Shown here one piece after another: positions 44,473 to 55,839 of a stretch of DNA of 64,000 nt. Location: positions 9,925,501 through 9,989,500 of the forward strand of contig NC_073358.2 in NCBI RefSeq assembly GCF_027580225.2, written 5' to 3'. Source of the DNA: Misgurnus anguillicaudatus (Eukaryota > Chordata > Actinopteri > Cypriniformes > Cobitidae). The notes under the pieces are model-generated. The model saw nothing but the letters and a program-made list of their open reading frames with translations. It did no database searches and had not been told where the DNA came from. Position 1 is the first letter of the stretch; each line of letters starts with the position of its first letter. A program made the position numbers and the translations under genes.

Positions 44473-44745
44473 CTGGTAATTATCACGTTGTGGGGCCCAA
44501 TTGTCCCCACAAAGATAGGAATACCAGTGTTTTTGTGACCTTGTGGGGACATTTTGATGTCCCAATGAGGAAACAAGCTTATAAATCAAACAGAATGATG
44601 TTTCTTGAAAATGTGAAGTAGCAGAAAGTTTTCAGTGATGTTTGGGGTTAGGGAATGGGGTAGGTAAGGGGAATAAAATATACAGTTTGTACAGTATAAA
44701 ATGCATTACGTCTATGGAATGTCCCCAAAAAACATGGAAACCAGA

Positions 44746-44780
<35 letters not shown>

Positions 44781-45131
44781 TGCGTGCGTGCGTGAGTAAG
44801 GTCCTCTATGGGTTTGCTGGTGTCAGGTATGAAAGATTTTGACAGATTATTTTAGTACAGATCAGTGCAGATTTTAAAAAAAGAGTTTTTGTCAGACTGT
44901 GTGGTACCAAAATATTCTTTAAAGGAGCTATATGTAGGTTTTTGACTGTACTAAATAAAAAAACGTTTTATTTAGAGCACCAATTATCCGATTCACAATT
45001 TTACATTTCCTTTGGTGTGTAAGTGTGTATTAGTACATGTTAACGATATGCAAAAGGTAAAAACCCCGAAGGAAACGATGACACGAGTTATCATCTCCAT
45101 TGTAAATCTCTTTTCTTGGACTACAACAAAC

Positions 45132-45856
45132 TAGGGATGCACCGAATCCAGGATTCGGTTTCGGATTCGGCCGAATACTGGGCTTTTTGGCGGGGTTCGG
45201 GTTCGGCCGAATCCTAGATTTTTTTTTCCACCGAACCGAACCCTAGGCTTGCGCTACGCTGGTCGACGTCACGCAGCCGTTGATTACACACATCGGGTGC
45301 TGACGTGGAGATGAGCTTTTTCTTTCGGTCAGCTGGACACACCAAAACTTTTAAACACCGCTGAAAACGCCTTGAGGACCCCAAATGCCAGCTGTTTTTC
45401 AGCCGAGCGCTTGGTAGCTGTGATGCTTCAGCTGTGAGCCGGTTGGTTGCTGTGGTAATGTCCCGCCCCTCCTCCACTGTAATTGGACGGCCGTGTGAAG
45501 ACTGTGACATTGACGAGCGGAGCTTCTCACTCAAAGTTAAAAATAGTTTTCAGCGCGGAGCTGCTTGCTTATTGGAAAAACGAGCGTGTCGCAACGCATC
45601 GCTTTCATTATGCATAGGCTTATGGTAATTGTCAAAATAGTTTTTCCAACTTGTCATCCTGGCATAATGTACAGTTAAAATTAAATAAAATGAAAAATAC
45701 ACTGCTGTGGATGTTTTTTACTTCATTAATGTGTTTTACTGTGTTGGAATAAGGATGCGAGTAGGATTCGGTATTCGGTTTCGGATTCGGCCGAATCTTA
45801 AACGGTGGATTCGGGATTCGGCCGAACCTAAAAAATCTGGATTCGGTGCATCCCTA
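45132..45856. mobile_element. hAT-like element (725 bp) with exact 8-bp TSD
   Basis: Ends TAGGGATGCACCGAATCCAG and TGGATTCGGTGCATCCCTA, flanked by CAACAAAC at 45124-45131 and 45857-45864. Repeated GATTCGG/CCGAATC motifs near both ends. Internal GC-rich sequence has no intact transposase. Confidence 0.9.
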
Positions 45857-46183
45857 CAACAAACACACGGATTTTAGGCAACAGTTTACTTCCTGGGATT
45901 GGTGACGTAGACATTATCATAATTCCTCCCGCTTGGACTCAGCCTGTAAGTTAACTCCTATTAGCATTGCATTGTGAGCGAATCTTTCAAACATGGTAAG
46001 GAGCGTAACATTTCCAGCTGACGTCAGAGGTATTCAGGCCAATCACAACATACAGATTAGCTGGCCAATTAGGGACACTGAACTTTTCAAATCAATAAGT
46101 TTTGTACAAAATCATCGTGTTAAAGGAAAAGAGGGAAATCTGGAGCTACAAAAATGTACCGTATGTGGAAAATAATGTGTTTG

Positions 46184-46522
46184 CAGGGCTCCAGACTAAC
46201 AGTTTTAACTAGGAGCACAGTGGCCCCCAACTGAAAATTTTAGGGGTGCAACCAGAAAATTTAGGGGCACACACCGTAAATCAACAAGCTAACCAAATAT
46301 TCACATTTCTTCTAATTTCCACTGTTTTACTAATAATACTTGATGATAGATGCAGAAAATACAATGTGCTGTTTCAAATTCAGTGTCACATTTTATTGTG
46401 CACTTTTGGAAAATAAGGTCAAATTTACTGGTTGCACATGTGCAACTGGATGTAAAATTCAGGGGCACACTCTCAAATTTTAGGGGCAAAATGCCACCAT
46501 TTGGGGGCAGTCTGGAGCCCTG
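46184..46522. mobile_element. hAT-type MITE (339 bp)
   Basis: Ends CAGGGCTCCAGACT and AGTCTGGAGCCCTG are inverted perfectly. Sub-terminal TTAGGGG.(G/C)A motifs at both ends. The 8-bp flanks (TGTGTTTG / GTTTGTCG) do not match, so the target duplication is eroded. Confidence 0.72.
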
Positions 46523-46995
46523 GTTTGTCGAACCATAAACCACGTAAACACATTGTATTATAGACCCCTTCAAGGTTTGTAAACATTGAATGACTATCGG
46601 GTGCGCGCGCAGCACGGGGTCGAACTGTTCATACCATTTAGGCTTTATAATTTAATCTAACAGTGCTGAAAAATGATGACTTACCTCAAATGAAGTGAGC
46701 ACTACAAACACAAGCCTCTTTGATCTTTGCATTGTCCCAGTCTGCACGTTAATTGCTTGCAGACGCAGATGTTGTATTTTTTTGTTTTTGAGATTCTGCA
46801 TGACTCGCGAAAACTTAACGGAAGACCTGGTGCGATTTTCACAGCCCACGACGTAAGTAGGCATTTTTGACGATACCGAATAATACGCAACTGAATCTGC
46901 TGTAATGACTTTTCTGACCCCGACATGCGCAGTGGGAACAGCCTGTGACGTGAACCATGAAGGGGTCTATACCAAATACACAAAATAAGTCTGCA

Positions 46996-47275
46996 AGTGT
47001 GCGTTTCACATATGTAAAATGTGACCTTTCAACGTGATTAAGTAATACGTAAGGTCGCGCTGGCGCATCACACGGCTAGTGCAAGATGACAATAAGTGGT
47101 TTTAAAGTACTTTTTTTTTGCAAGGATGACAATCATTTTGCTATAAGACCCTTATGCCTCGGTTGGGAATGTTTAGAGTCCTTTGAAGCTGCATTGAAAC
47201 TGCAAACTGTTGACGTCTACTAAAGTCCACTATATGGAGAAAAATCCTGGAAATCACGTGAAAACATTGTATTAT
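46996..47275 (+). repeat. Uninterrupted paralogue of the repeat hosting the hAT at 12065
   Basis: AGTGTGCGTTTCACATATGT, then AAAATGTGACCTTTCAACGT, then GCGCATCACACGGCTAGTGC match 12039-12064 joined to 13196-13440. The hAT and its duplicated 8 bp are absent here. Confidence 0.85.
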
Positions 47276-47627
47276 ACCAAATACACACACACACACACAC
47301 ACAAAAAAAAACATTTTTAGCAATGAAATAGGTGCACTTTAATTCTAGATTTTTAAGAAAACATGCTAATTTCACGTATCCGTTTTTCTGAAAAACAATG
47401 CTGTTGCCGGTCAGGATTGTCTGTTTTTGTTTTGATCTGTGTGATCCTGCCCACTGGCAATTTACCCAATAGTGTATTTTTGACAGCTCGGTTGCCAGTT
47501 ACCTGATTGCTTAAAGGTGCCAAAGAATGCATTGAAATAGTATGTTAAATTGTTCTTTAATATTCACATAGAAGTTATGTAACTTTATTAACATGTATTT
47601 ATACACACCAAAGTGAATTGGAAAATA

Positions 47628-48332
47628 CACCTCACCTAAAGGATTATTAGGAACACCATACTAACACTGTGTTTGACCCACTTTCACCTTTAGAACTGCC
47701 TTAATTCTATGTGGCATTGATTCAACAAGGTGCTGAAAGCATTCTTTAGAAATGTTGGCCCATATTGATAGGATAGCCTCTTGCAGTTGATGGAGATTTT
47801 GTGGGATGCACATTCAGGGCACAAAGCTCCCGTCCCACCACATCCCAAAGATGGTCTATTGGGTTGAGGTCTGGTGACTGTGGGGGCTATTTAAGTACAG
47901 TGAACTCATTGTCATGTTGAGTTCTGCACAGCCTGCACAGTGGTAACACAGTGGTAAGTCAGCCCATTCTCCTCTGACCTCTAGCATCAACAAGGCATTT
48001 TTTCCCACAGGACTCCCGCATACTGGATGTTTTTCCCTTTTCACACCATTCTTTGTAAACCCTAGAAATGTTTGTGTGTGAAAATCCCAGTATCTGAGCA
48101 GATTGTGAAATATTCAGATCGGCCCGTTTAGCACCAACAACCATGCCACTCTCAAAATTGCTTAAAATCACCTTTCTTTTTCATTCTGGCATTCAGTTTG
48201 GAGTTCAGGAGATTGTCTTGACCAGGACCACACACCTAAATGCATTTAAGCAACTGCCATGTGATTGGTTGATTAGATAATTGCATTAATGAGAAATTGA
48301 ACAGGTGTTCCTAATAATCCTTTAGGTGAGTG
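47628..48332 (-). mobile_element. Tc1-like element, internally deleted (705 bp)
   Basis: Ends CTCACCTAAAGGATTATTAG and CTAATAATCCTTTAGGTGAG are inverted, with TA at 47626-47627 and 48333-48334. The minus strand keeps the transposase N-terminus (47959-48171): SGMVVGAKRADLNISQSAQI then LGFSHTNISRVYKEW, a helix-turn-helix. The DDE core is missing, so it is non-autonomous. Confidence 0.88.
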
Positions 48333-48573
48333 TATGTGCACCACTTTTTCTTTGGGCAAAATTCAAGTTTCATCTTACGTTTGTGGGTTTTTAAGTATCA
48401 GTGTTGATATTTCTCATTATTTCAGTTCATAACTGTATTGTGTTGCAGTTGGTGTGCAAATCATACTGCATTGGTTCTGCTACAGATATCAATGATGTAA
48501 AATCCATGTAATGTTAGATTTCTTTTTAAACTGTAGAGATCAGTGAGCCATTAAAAAATAATACGCAAGCTCC

Positions 48574-48736
48574 TGCACTCCTAGAAAAAAGATACAAGAA
48601 GGTACAAAAGTTGTCGCTGGGGCGGTACCTTTTCAAAAAGTACACTTTTGTACCTCAAAAAAAAAAAGATATATTACGACCTTTTTCCAAGGTACCGTCT
48701 CAGAGACAATTTTTGTTCCTTTTTTCTAAGAGTGTG
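48574..48736. mobile_element. Palindromic MITE with CACTC ends
   Basis: CACTCCTAGAAAAAAG at the left pairs with CTTTTTTCTAAGAGTG at the right; inner arms GGTACCTTTT / AAGGTACC also pair. Resembles the common fish hairpin MITE class. Confidence 0.65.
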
Positions 48737-48857
48737 ATAAAATGGGGAATGATAAAAGATAAATAAGCTATAAGCTACTTTATCCTTTAATCCTTAAAGA
48801 CTGTCCAAAAGATAAAATCATATCAGCCAGTTCAGACTTTTTTTTCCATGACTCTTA

Positions 48858-49085
48858 AAGGGATAGTTCACCCAAAAATGAAATACTGTCATCATTAACT
48901 CACCTTCATGTTGTTCTAAACATGCATGAGTTTATTTTGTTGAACCCAAACAAAATAAGTTTGATAAATAATGGTAAGCACACAGTTGGCGGTACCCATT
49001 GACTTCAATAGTATTAGTTTTTCCTGCTATGGAAGTCAATGGGTACCAAAGAATGTGCGGTAACTGTGTAAATAATCTTACTCAA
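48858..49085. mobile_element. TTAA-type MITE, family F copy 1 (right end lost)
   Basis: AGGGATAGTTCACCCAAAAA after TTAA (48854-48857), then ATGAAATACTGTCATCATTA. The complete copy is at 55129-55403. Confidence 0.75.
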
Positions 49086-49089
49086 CTGT

Positions 49090-49646
49090 ACACTCCTAAA
49101 AATAAAGGTGTTTAAAAGGTTCTTCTCATTGATGCCATAAAATCACAATTTTTTTGGTTTCACGGAGAACCACTTGGCAAAGGTTCTTTAAAGAACCATT
49201 TCTATAAGACATTTTGTAATCTGAAGAACTATTTTCACCTTAAAGAACCTTTGGGAAACAGAAACATTCTTCAGAGGGTAAAGGTGCTTTAAAGCAGTGG
49301 TTCCCAAACTTTTTCAGCGTGCGGCCCCCCTTGTGTACGGTGCGTTCCTTCGCGGCCCCCCAAAGAAAATTTGTGACAATAAAAACGTTCTAAAAATCAA
49401 CATTTTACTTAAAAAAAACCCATTAAATTGTACAAAAAATTAGTGCTTTTGGTTAGTAGCCTATTTTTTAGGTTTAATTACACAGAATTCATGATAAATT
49501 AATGTATTTCATAAAATGTCATAAAACTGGGGCCCCCCTGGCACCATCTCGCGGCCCCCAGTTTGAAAACCACTGCTTTAAAGAACCATTTAGACAGATA
49601 AGGTTCTTCTATGGCATTGTGAAGCATCTTTATTTTTAAGAGTGTA
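49090..49646. mobile_element. MITE with ACACTC ends, host of a nested hAT MITE
   Basis: Left ACACTCCTAAAAATAAAGGTG-like end and right ATCTTTATTTTTAAGAGTGT are inverted. Multiple AGGTTCTT/AAGAACC motifs. The hAT MITE at 49295-49575 is inserted in it. Confidence 0.72.
49295..49575 (+). mobile_element. hAT MITE, family E copy 2 (281 bp)
   Basis: Ends CAGTGGTTCCCAAACTTTTT and CCCAGTTTGAAAACCACTG, flanked by CTTTAAAG at 49287-49294 and 49576-49583. GCGGCCCCCC motifs lie near both ends. Confidence 0.9.
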
Positions 49647-49964
49647 AATACCAAACAAAGTGCAGTTTTATTATGAATAAAATTATGTTGAGTGTTTTGT
49701 ATACATTTTGTCCATCTCTAATCTTCTAAATAATATTTTGTGGACCCGTGTGAATGTGCTCTTTTGAATTATGTGACATTTTCAAATATTATAACAAATA
49801 AGAGAAAATTAATACACAGAGATGTAAGATGGACAAATGAGTCCATGTACAGTGATTTGAAGACGGGAATAGGAACAACAGACACTCTTTAGATTTGTCT
49901 GAATATTGCTGTAAGAGCGACTGTGTGTGCATGTGTGCTTATGCTTTTATTGCGTTTTCTCCAG

Positions 49965-50055
49965 ATGGAGGCACTTAAAAGCTTTGTCTCTCCAGGGGGA
50001 GGACAGATCTGTTTCCAGGTTTCCTCTGTTGAAAAACATATCCTTACGTCCATAA
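49965..50055 (+). CDS. Unrecognised small gene, likely terminal exon 2
   Basis: A good acceptor (TTGCGTTTTCTCCAG) is followed by a frame that exactly fits the 2-nt overhang from 44085: CG plus A gives Arg, then WRHLKALSLQGEDRSVSRFP and LLKNISLRP, then TAA at 50053-50055. Joined, the protein is 126 residues. The joined helix would read LYR-WRHLKALSLQ. The link is inferred from phase and splice signals; an unseen middle exon or a different last exon is possible. The intron (5.9 kb) holds a hAT, two Tc1/hAT elements and MITEs. Confidence 0.5.
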
Positions 50056-50481
50056 ATAATTAAGATGCAGTTCTCATTCTGAACACTAGAGGCAGTGCAA
50101 CCGATCTACTGCAAGCAAATGTGAAATTAACTGTTTTCCAATCTCTTGAATCTTAATGAAATTAGAACAGAACTTCTATTGTGCTCAGATAAATCCCTTA
50201 ACGCTATCTTTCCAGACCTACTTTATACGTTTTTCATCAATGAATTAATTTCTGTGCTTATGACTCAATTATGCGTTTAGTGGGACACACCTTTCAGGCA
50301 AATAAGAGGGCAGACTCTCTTTTTAACCGCCTTTAACCGCCATATGGCCTAAATCAAAAACCAGGTGGTTCATGATCTGATTCTACATAACACACATTCA
50401 AGCTAAACACGCTGTACATTCAATCTGATAAAACTGGAGTAGATGAAAGGAATTGCTTTCACTTGAGAAGATTATTTTTAA

Positions 50482-50945
50482 AGGGACACTCCACTTTTTT
50501 GAAAATAGGCTAATTTTCTATCTCCCCTAGAGTTAAACATTTGATTTTTACCGTTTTGGAATCCATTCTGGTGTAATAATCAAGGACTTTGCTGCTGTAC
50601 CAATAATATTACGCAGTGCCTCCTTGGTTACTTTCAATAGCAGGGGACTATTTTCGGGCGTTGCGTAATATCATTGCGGCTGCTGCATCCATGTTACAGC
50701 AGCAAAGTCCTTGATTATTACGTAGAAAATCACAACCTTCAATTCTCCGTCGGTCCTAGTACACGATGTAACTACAGAAGAGTCAAGTTTCAAATAGGAA
50801 AAACATCGAAACACCCTGGTTATTTTTTAGCGCGATGCCAATGGTCCAATCAGATTCAATGGACTATGCCAAGCTATGCTAAAAGTTACAGAGATCGAGC
50901 CTATTTAAAAAAAAATGAGCCTATTTTCAAAAGTGGAGTGTCCCT
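50482..50945. mobile_element. TTAA-type MITE, family B copy 4 (464 bp)
   Basis: Ends AGGGACACTCCACTTTTTTG and CAAAAGTGGAGTGTCCCT, flanked by TTAA at 50478-50481 and 50946-50949. It carries an extra internal hairpin (arms around 50571-50598 and 50693-50723) that the other copies lack. Confidence 0.88.
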
Positions 50946-50954
50946 TTAATGGAT

Positions 50955-51075
50955 TGTGTAGTTTAATTGGTTGAGCATTGCGTCATGTCATTGGTTCGAT
51001 CCCAGAGAACACTCATACTGATAAAAAATGTATACCTTAAATGCACTGGAAGTTACTTTGGATAAAAGCAGCTTA
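50955..51075 (+). mobile_element. tRNA-derived SINE
   Basis: A-box-like TAGTTTAATTGGTTGAGCAT (50960 on) and B-box GGTTCGATCCC (50993-51003) are spaced as in a tRNA. The tail CACTGGAAGTTACTTTGGAT AAAAGC is the typical fish SINE 3' unit. Not a functional tRNA gene. Confidence 0.75.
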
Positions 51076-51533
51076 AACATTTTGCTTACCCCTGAGAATG
51101 TTTCGCTTACGCTAGGCAGGTTTTGTAAACATTGCTTTGACAACATGATTTATTTATATAGTATTTATCACCTTATAATATGGTTCCTTTGGACACAAAA
51201 GCATAAATGCGACCATTTTCAAGATCAACAACCTTGTGGATCCTTGGACAACATTCAAATCCACCAGCTGGGTATCAGGGTTATCTATATCTACCCAAAA
51301 TCTATATTTATAATTTCCTGTCCGTTGCTTATGTTTACTTGAATGAGGAAGGACTCTTTAACTCACACATGTGCTAATAATCATTTTTAAATCATTTATT
51401 AAAATCGGGTAACATTAAAGAAAACGTATTATAAATATATTATATATTATATATGTATTAGATATATTATAAATATTTATTCCATTTAACTTTTATTTGT
51501 ATAGCACGCCACTTACAATACAAAATACAGGTT

Positions 51534-51745
51534 TACATTTACATTTATGCATTTGGCAGACGTGGGTTTTTAACGGGGAGATTGGGAATTGCAACCAATG
51601 TCAATTTCGAAACGCAAAGAGAAGCTACGGTAGCCACCACATGACAAACACAACATCGTCTGACACAACGTAGGGACGAAATGCATTTTTTAGAGCAGTT
51701 TGTCTGTTTAGGGCTACTGAAGAAACATGACGGTGACTTCCATGT
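51534..51745 (-). repeat. Family D element, left piece, after a fish repeat fragment
   Basis: 51534-51562 is a fragment of the common TTTACATTTATGCATTTGGC repeat. From about 51575 (GAGATTGGGAATTGCAACCA) the sequence is the reverse complement of 33840-33960, up to CGGTGACTTCCATGT, where the element at 51746 interrupts it. Confidence 0.75.
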
Positions 51746-52662
51746 GGGTGATTCTCACGAAAACTTGGTTTTAAAAATGTCAAGAATGAAAATGTAAAAA
51801 TTGCTTAAATTTACTTTTTTTCCCACCAGACATTGAAAAACAAAGTCTGGAGTAAATGGGAACATTAATTTAAAAACTTTTACTTATCATTTAACACTTT
51901 TTGTAACATAATTTAAAAAATTAGTCCTAAAAAATCTCATTACCGCAACAGTCAGAAAACATCAACACTGACATATTTTCAAAATGACATGACAAACCTG
52001 AAAGAACATAATTTGGAGATTCTGCACATGCATTTAAAATCAAAGTATTATACTTCTATTCATTAAATTAACATTTAATAAGCATCTGTTGCGGTAATGA
52101 TAATCAAAATTTTGTGTAAGCATTCTGACAAGACAATATTTCAAATTAACTGTATAAAAATGATCTTACCTGGTAGCCATCTTGAAGTAACTGGTCCATG
52201 TGCTTGGTCACTCAAAATCAAACTTTATTAAAATTCTGTATGTGTGCTTAAACTGTTCTCAAAAAGTGTTGCGGAGGATGAGAACAACAGGCATGGACAC
52301 AACAATTTACTAATTTTTATTCATTATTATTATACATGAATATTCAGTAAATATTTTTTCTGTCATCTAAAGTAGTCTAGTAAAACATCCATTTATTTTT
52401 TTTCTTAATATTTTTGTGTTAATTTAATTAAATTACAACATAACGCATGTTCAAACACAGCCGGACACATTGCGGTAATGAGAATTTCAGCAGAAAATGA
52501 GAAAAAATTTACAATTATAAATTCTTATGTTGAAATCACACATTGTGCAAGGTAGAACACAGTATTGTGTTAATTCTGATGCTTTTTAATGTTACTATAT
52601 TACACATTTTAAGCTAAAATCATTAGTGCCGTGGTGTTTCAATGGTTTTGTGAGAATCACCC
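51746..52662. mobile_element. 917-bp element with 4-bp ATGT duplication
   Basis: Ends GGGTGATTCTCACGAAAAC and GTTTTGTGAGAATCACCC are inverted with one mismatch, flanked by ATGT at 51742-51745 and 52663-52666. The host family D sequence resumes exactly after it. The interior is AT-rich with GCGGTAATGA motifs and no coding capacity. The superfamily is not clear. Confidence 0.85.
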
Positions 52663-52812
52663 ATGTAAGAGGGCTCGCGGTATATGTAGGTAAAAACGGC
52701 TCATTCTAAGGTAATAAACACAATACAGTTCATTATGTAAGGTCTTTATACACCACTGACAATATATTATGTACGTTGCATTTCTGTCAAGAGATCCTTC
52801 AAAAGTCATTGC
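52663..52812 (-). repeat. Family D element, right piece
   Basis: GGTCTTTATACACCACTGAC and CTGTCAAGAGATCCTTC match the reverse complement of 33640-33720. It continues the piece ending at 51745. Confidence 0.8.
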
Positions 52813-52837
52813 ACCTTTAGGCTATAAATTTTTTTCA

Positions 52838-52908
52838 GTGTCCTGGGATCAAACCCACAACCTTTTGCACTGCTAACACAATGTTTGATTACTAAGCTAC
52901 AGGAACCC
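52838..52908 (-). mobile_element. tRNA-derived SINE head, minus strand
   Basis: On the minus strand: CCTGTAGCTTAGTAATCAAA (A box) and GGTTGTGGGTTTGATCCCAG (B box). Not a cloverleaf-competent tRNA gene. Confidence 0.7.
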
Positions 52909-52909
52909 C

Positions 52910-53550
52910 CACCCAGGTTTCAAAAAAGTTATATCATAATGTGAGAGTCTCTGATAAAACAGTTTCAATAAAAAAAATTTCTTAGGCCCACAAGCAGCCA
53001 AAGATGACTGTAACAAAAATCACGAAACATTTATTGATACAAATGAAACAAAATATTTAATGAATCGCCTCTCAGCTGGTGTGTATTAATAGAGTAAACT
53101 GACTAGATTATTTACATACACTGTTTAGTACAAACTGATTTTGATAAGATTAATGATTAAGTGTGTTTGAAGAATTGATCGCTGTGGTGCATGATGTCGT
53201 CATATCTGTTTAGCTGTGGTCATCGAGGTGCATTGAGTTGTTGAACCAGTAATTCTTTAGTTTGAATCACACAAAAGATTAATCTTTCAGGCTGATTGGT
53301 AGTGGATGTAGAGTAAACAAACAAGTCAACGGCTCTACTAACTGTAAGGCGGGACTTACTTTCCCAGCTGTGATATTTTCCACTAGCATGACTCTATCAA
53401 ATAGGAGATTGGCTCTTGTAATCATATTGAGGGTATATGGTATCATCTTATGCTGTGTCAAGGCTTATCGAGTCTTATAAGTTTAATTTATGCTGACTAG
53501 CGATTTTTAAATGCATTTTAGCACCATGGACAGCAATCATTGTATTTATA
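52910..53550. other. Intergenic, nothing recognised
   Basis: No gene, splice-bounded frame or complete repeat was seen. Confidence 0.45.
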
Positions 53551-53555
53551 TGCAA

Positions 53556-53557
<2 letters not shown>

Positions 53558-53608
<51 letters not shown>
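53558..53608 (+). repeat. (CT)n microsatellite
   Basis: About 25 CT units, followed by GGCTCTG. Confidence 0.96.
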
Positions 53609-53610
<2 letters not shown>

Positions 53611-54424
53611 CTCTGTATTGTGTACAGATGTTCTCTGATGAGAGCAGATTTGTTCATTCCCCCCCATGTTCACCACACAGCAAGGCTGCACCGTCACTGG
53701 CTGCCTCCTCTGCATTGCCTCGTTCTGATTGGCTGGCTGTAGTCTCTGTGCACCCTGATGCATCCAGTACAGCTTGGAAAAATATGTTAGCTGCATGACA
53801 GCGTACAAATGCAAGTCCACTTCCAGTGTGAGTCAATTAGACATCATTTGTCAAAATGTAAAAAGACTTACAAGATATATTATGCAGTGCAAAGCCCTTC
53901 CTCCTGAAACAACTGATGCTGTGCCTATGTTTACATTAGGGAATAAATAAGAGGCATAAACGAGGATGATTAAAGTGTGCGCTAAATAATAATTTGTGGT
54001 TTTACTATGGACGATTGTCGATTGCAGCAGCAACAACAAAAACAACTGGCTTTTGTGGACTAAACGCAACTTCCGTTGACTTAAAATCAATAACAACAAC
54101 AAGAGTCGTTTTACAGTAGTTTATTTCTAAAAACAATGGAAATAAATTACGGATAAATTACCTTCATTCATATATCATATCTAATGCCTATCAACTATTA
54201 CACTGAGCTAATGTTTTTGAATTAAAGGATGGAATGTTAGCTTCAGGTCCTTGAACTCTTGCCTGGCTGCCAAACATCTCTGCACAGTTCTGATTCATGC
54301 TTGTCTTTGTTTCAGTATCAGTTTAGCCACTAGCTAGACTGATAAATAAATACAGACCGGAAGTTCACTCGGTTCAGCAGCGTAACCGCGGCAACGCGTG
54401 TGCATCGGATGAAACAGTCTATAG

Positions 54425-54701
54425 CAGTGGTTCCCAAACATTTGCAGCGTGCGGCCCCCCTTGTGTACGGTGCATTCCTTCGCGGACCCCCAAAGAAAAT
54501 TTGTGACAAAAAACTGTTCTAAAACTCAACATTTTAATAAAAAAACATTCAATTATACAAAAAGTCGTGCTTTTGGTTAGTACCCTTATTTTTTTTAGGT
54601 TTAATTACACAGAATTCATGATAAATTAATGTACTTCATAAAATGTCATAACACTGGGGCCCCCCGGCACAATCTCGCGGCCCCCAGTTTGAAAACCACT
54701 G
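54425..54701 (+). mobile_element. hAT MITE, family E copy 3 (277 bp)
   Basis: Ends CAGTGGTTCCCAAACATTTG and CCCAGTTTGAAAACCACTG, flanked by GTCTATAG at 54417-54424 and 54702-54709. Confidence 0.9.
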
Positions 54702-54726
54702 GTCTATAGGACTTTAGTTCTAACAC

Positions 54727-54958
54727 TCTAAAATGGCTGGGTTATTTCTGACCCATAATGGGTAAATATTGGACAGAACACGTGCTGGGTTAAAATGGAT
54801 CCAATGCTGGGTTATTTTAACCCAACTGCTGGGTTATTATACCCCATGGTTGCATAACAATAACCCAACATTGGGTTATTTTTAACCCAGCACAGGGTCA
54901 TTTTTTCTGTCCAATACTTGCCCATTATGGGACAAAATAACCCAGACATTTTTAGAGT
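54727..54958. mobile_element. Palindromic MITE with CTGGGTTATT repeats
   Basis: ACACTCTAAAATGGCTGGGT at the left pairs with ACCCAGACATTTTTAGAGTG at the right; repeated GCTGGGTTATT and AACCCA motifs fold into a long hairpin. Confidence 0.75.
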
Positions 54959-55128
54959 GAACTTTGGCCGAAACTGTTTTGTGAGTTGAAAGTGCATTTT
55001 TATTGTGCACTCATCACAAGGATTTTTGCTTGACATTGCATAAATCTCTTGCAGTTTGGTGTGTCTTGGATATTTTGATAGATGCACTGATAGCATACAG
55101 TAGGGCCCAGTTTCAAGAAACCCCTTAA

Positions 55129-55403
55129 AGGGATAGTTCACCAAAAATGAAAATGTTGTCATCATTTACTAACCATCAAGTTGTTCCAAACCTGTATAAA
55201 TTGTTTTGCTGAACACAAATAAAGATATTTTGTATATTTTGTTAGATATTAAGATAACAATTAACTAAAAATATCTGGGGCACCATTCACTTCCATAGAT
55301 TTATTTACTTTATACAAACGTCAGAATAGCTGCTTTGTATTCAGCAAAAAAAGAAGGTTAGTAACAACTTTAGGGTGTGTCAATTTTGAGGGTGACTATC
55401 CCT
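55129..55403. mobile_element. TTAA-type MITE, family F copy 2 (275 bp)
   Basis: Ends AGGGATAGTTCACCAAAAAT and AGGGTGACTATCCCT, flanked by TTAA at 55125-55128 and 55404-55407. This is one of the most common MITE types in cyprinid genomes. Confidence 0.85.
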
Positions 55404-55760
55404 TTAAGTTTAAGTAAAACCTTTAGTTCTAATTGTCGTAAGTTAAAGGGGTTTCTTGCATCCAGCAACAGACTCTACTTGGATTAAAAATTTAAAAAAG
55501 AATGCTTAAGGATGGGTCTTTAATAATTCTGATAGAAAATTCAATAGGAAGTCTTTAGCAATTTTTCACTAGTATCCATAACCTTTAAAATTACAGGAAT
55601 CTGTGTGTCATTGTATACAGCATGTGTCGTACTGCAATTGTGGTTTAGATGAAGTCATATTAATATTCCTCAGTGTACAAAACATATTTTATTTAAAAAA
55701 CTGCAACGTAATTATTCCGCAGTGGTCCTGCTCAATTCACACATTAATCACAATGGAATT

Positions 55761-55761
55761 T

Positions 55762-55803
<42 letters not shown>
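55761..55803 (+). repeat. (GA)n microsatellite
   Basis: About 21 GA units immediately upstream of the CpG-rich kcnab3 region. Confidence 0.96.
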
Positions 55804-55807
<4 letters not shown>

Positions 55808-55839
55808 TGGGTGGGGGTTCACATTAGGTTTGGGTTTTG

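Noticed and set aside
45214..45534. 106-codon minus-strand frame
   Set aside because: It is internal to the hAT at 45132-45856 and shows no BED, DDE or hAT dimerisation motif.
50955..51075. Possible tRNA gene
   Set aside because: A and B boxes are present but the stems do not pair and the tail is that of a SINE.
53626..53798. Frame with FSDESRF after a CT tract, resembling the Tc1 transposase motif
   Set aside because: Only seven residues match; what follows is unlike any transposase and no inverted ends surround it.
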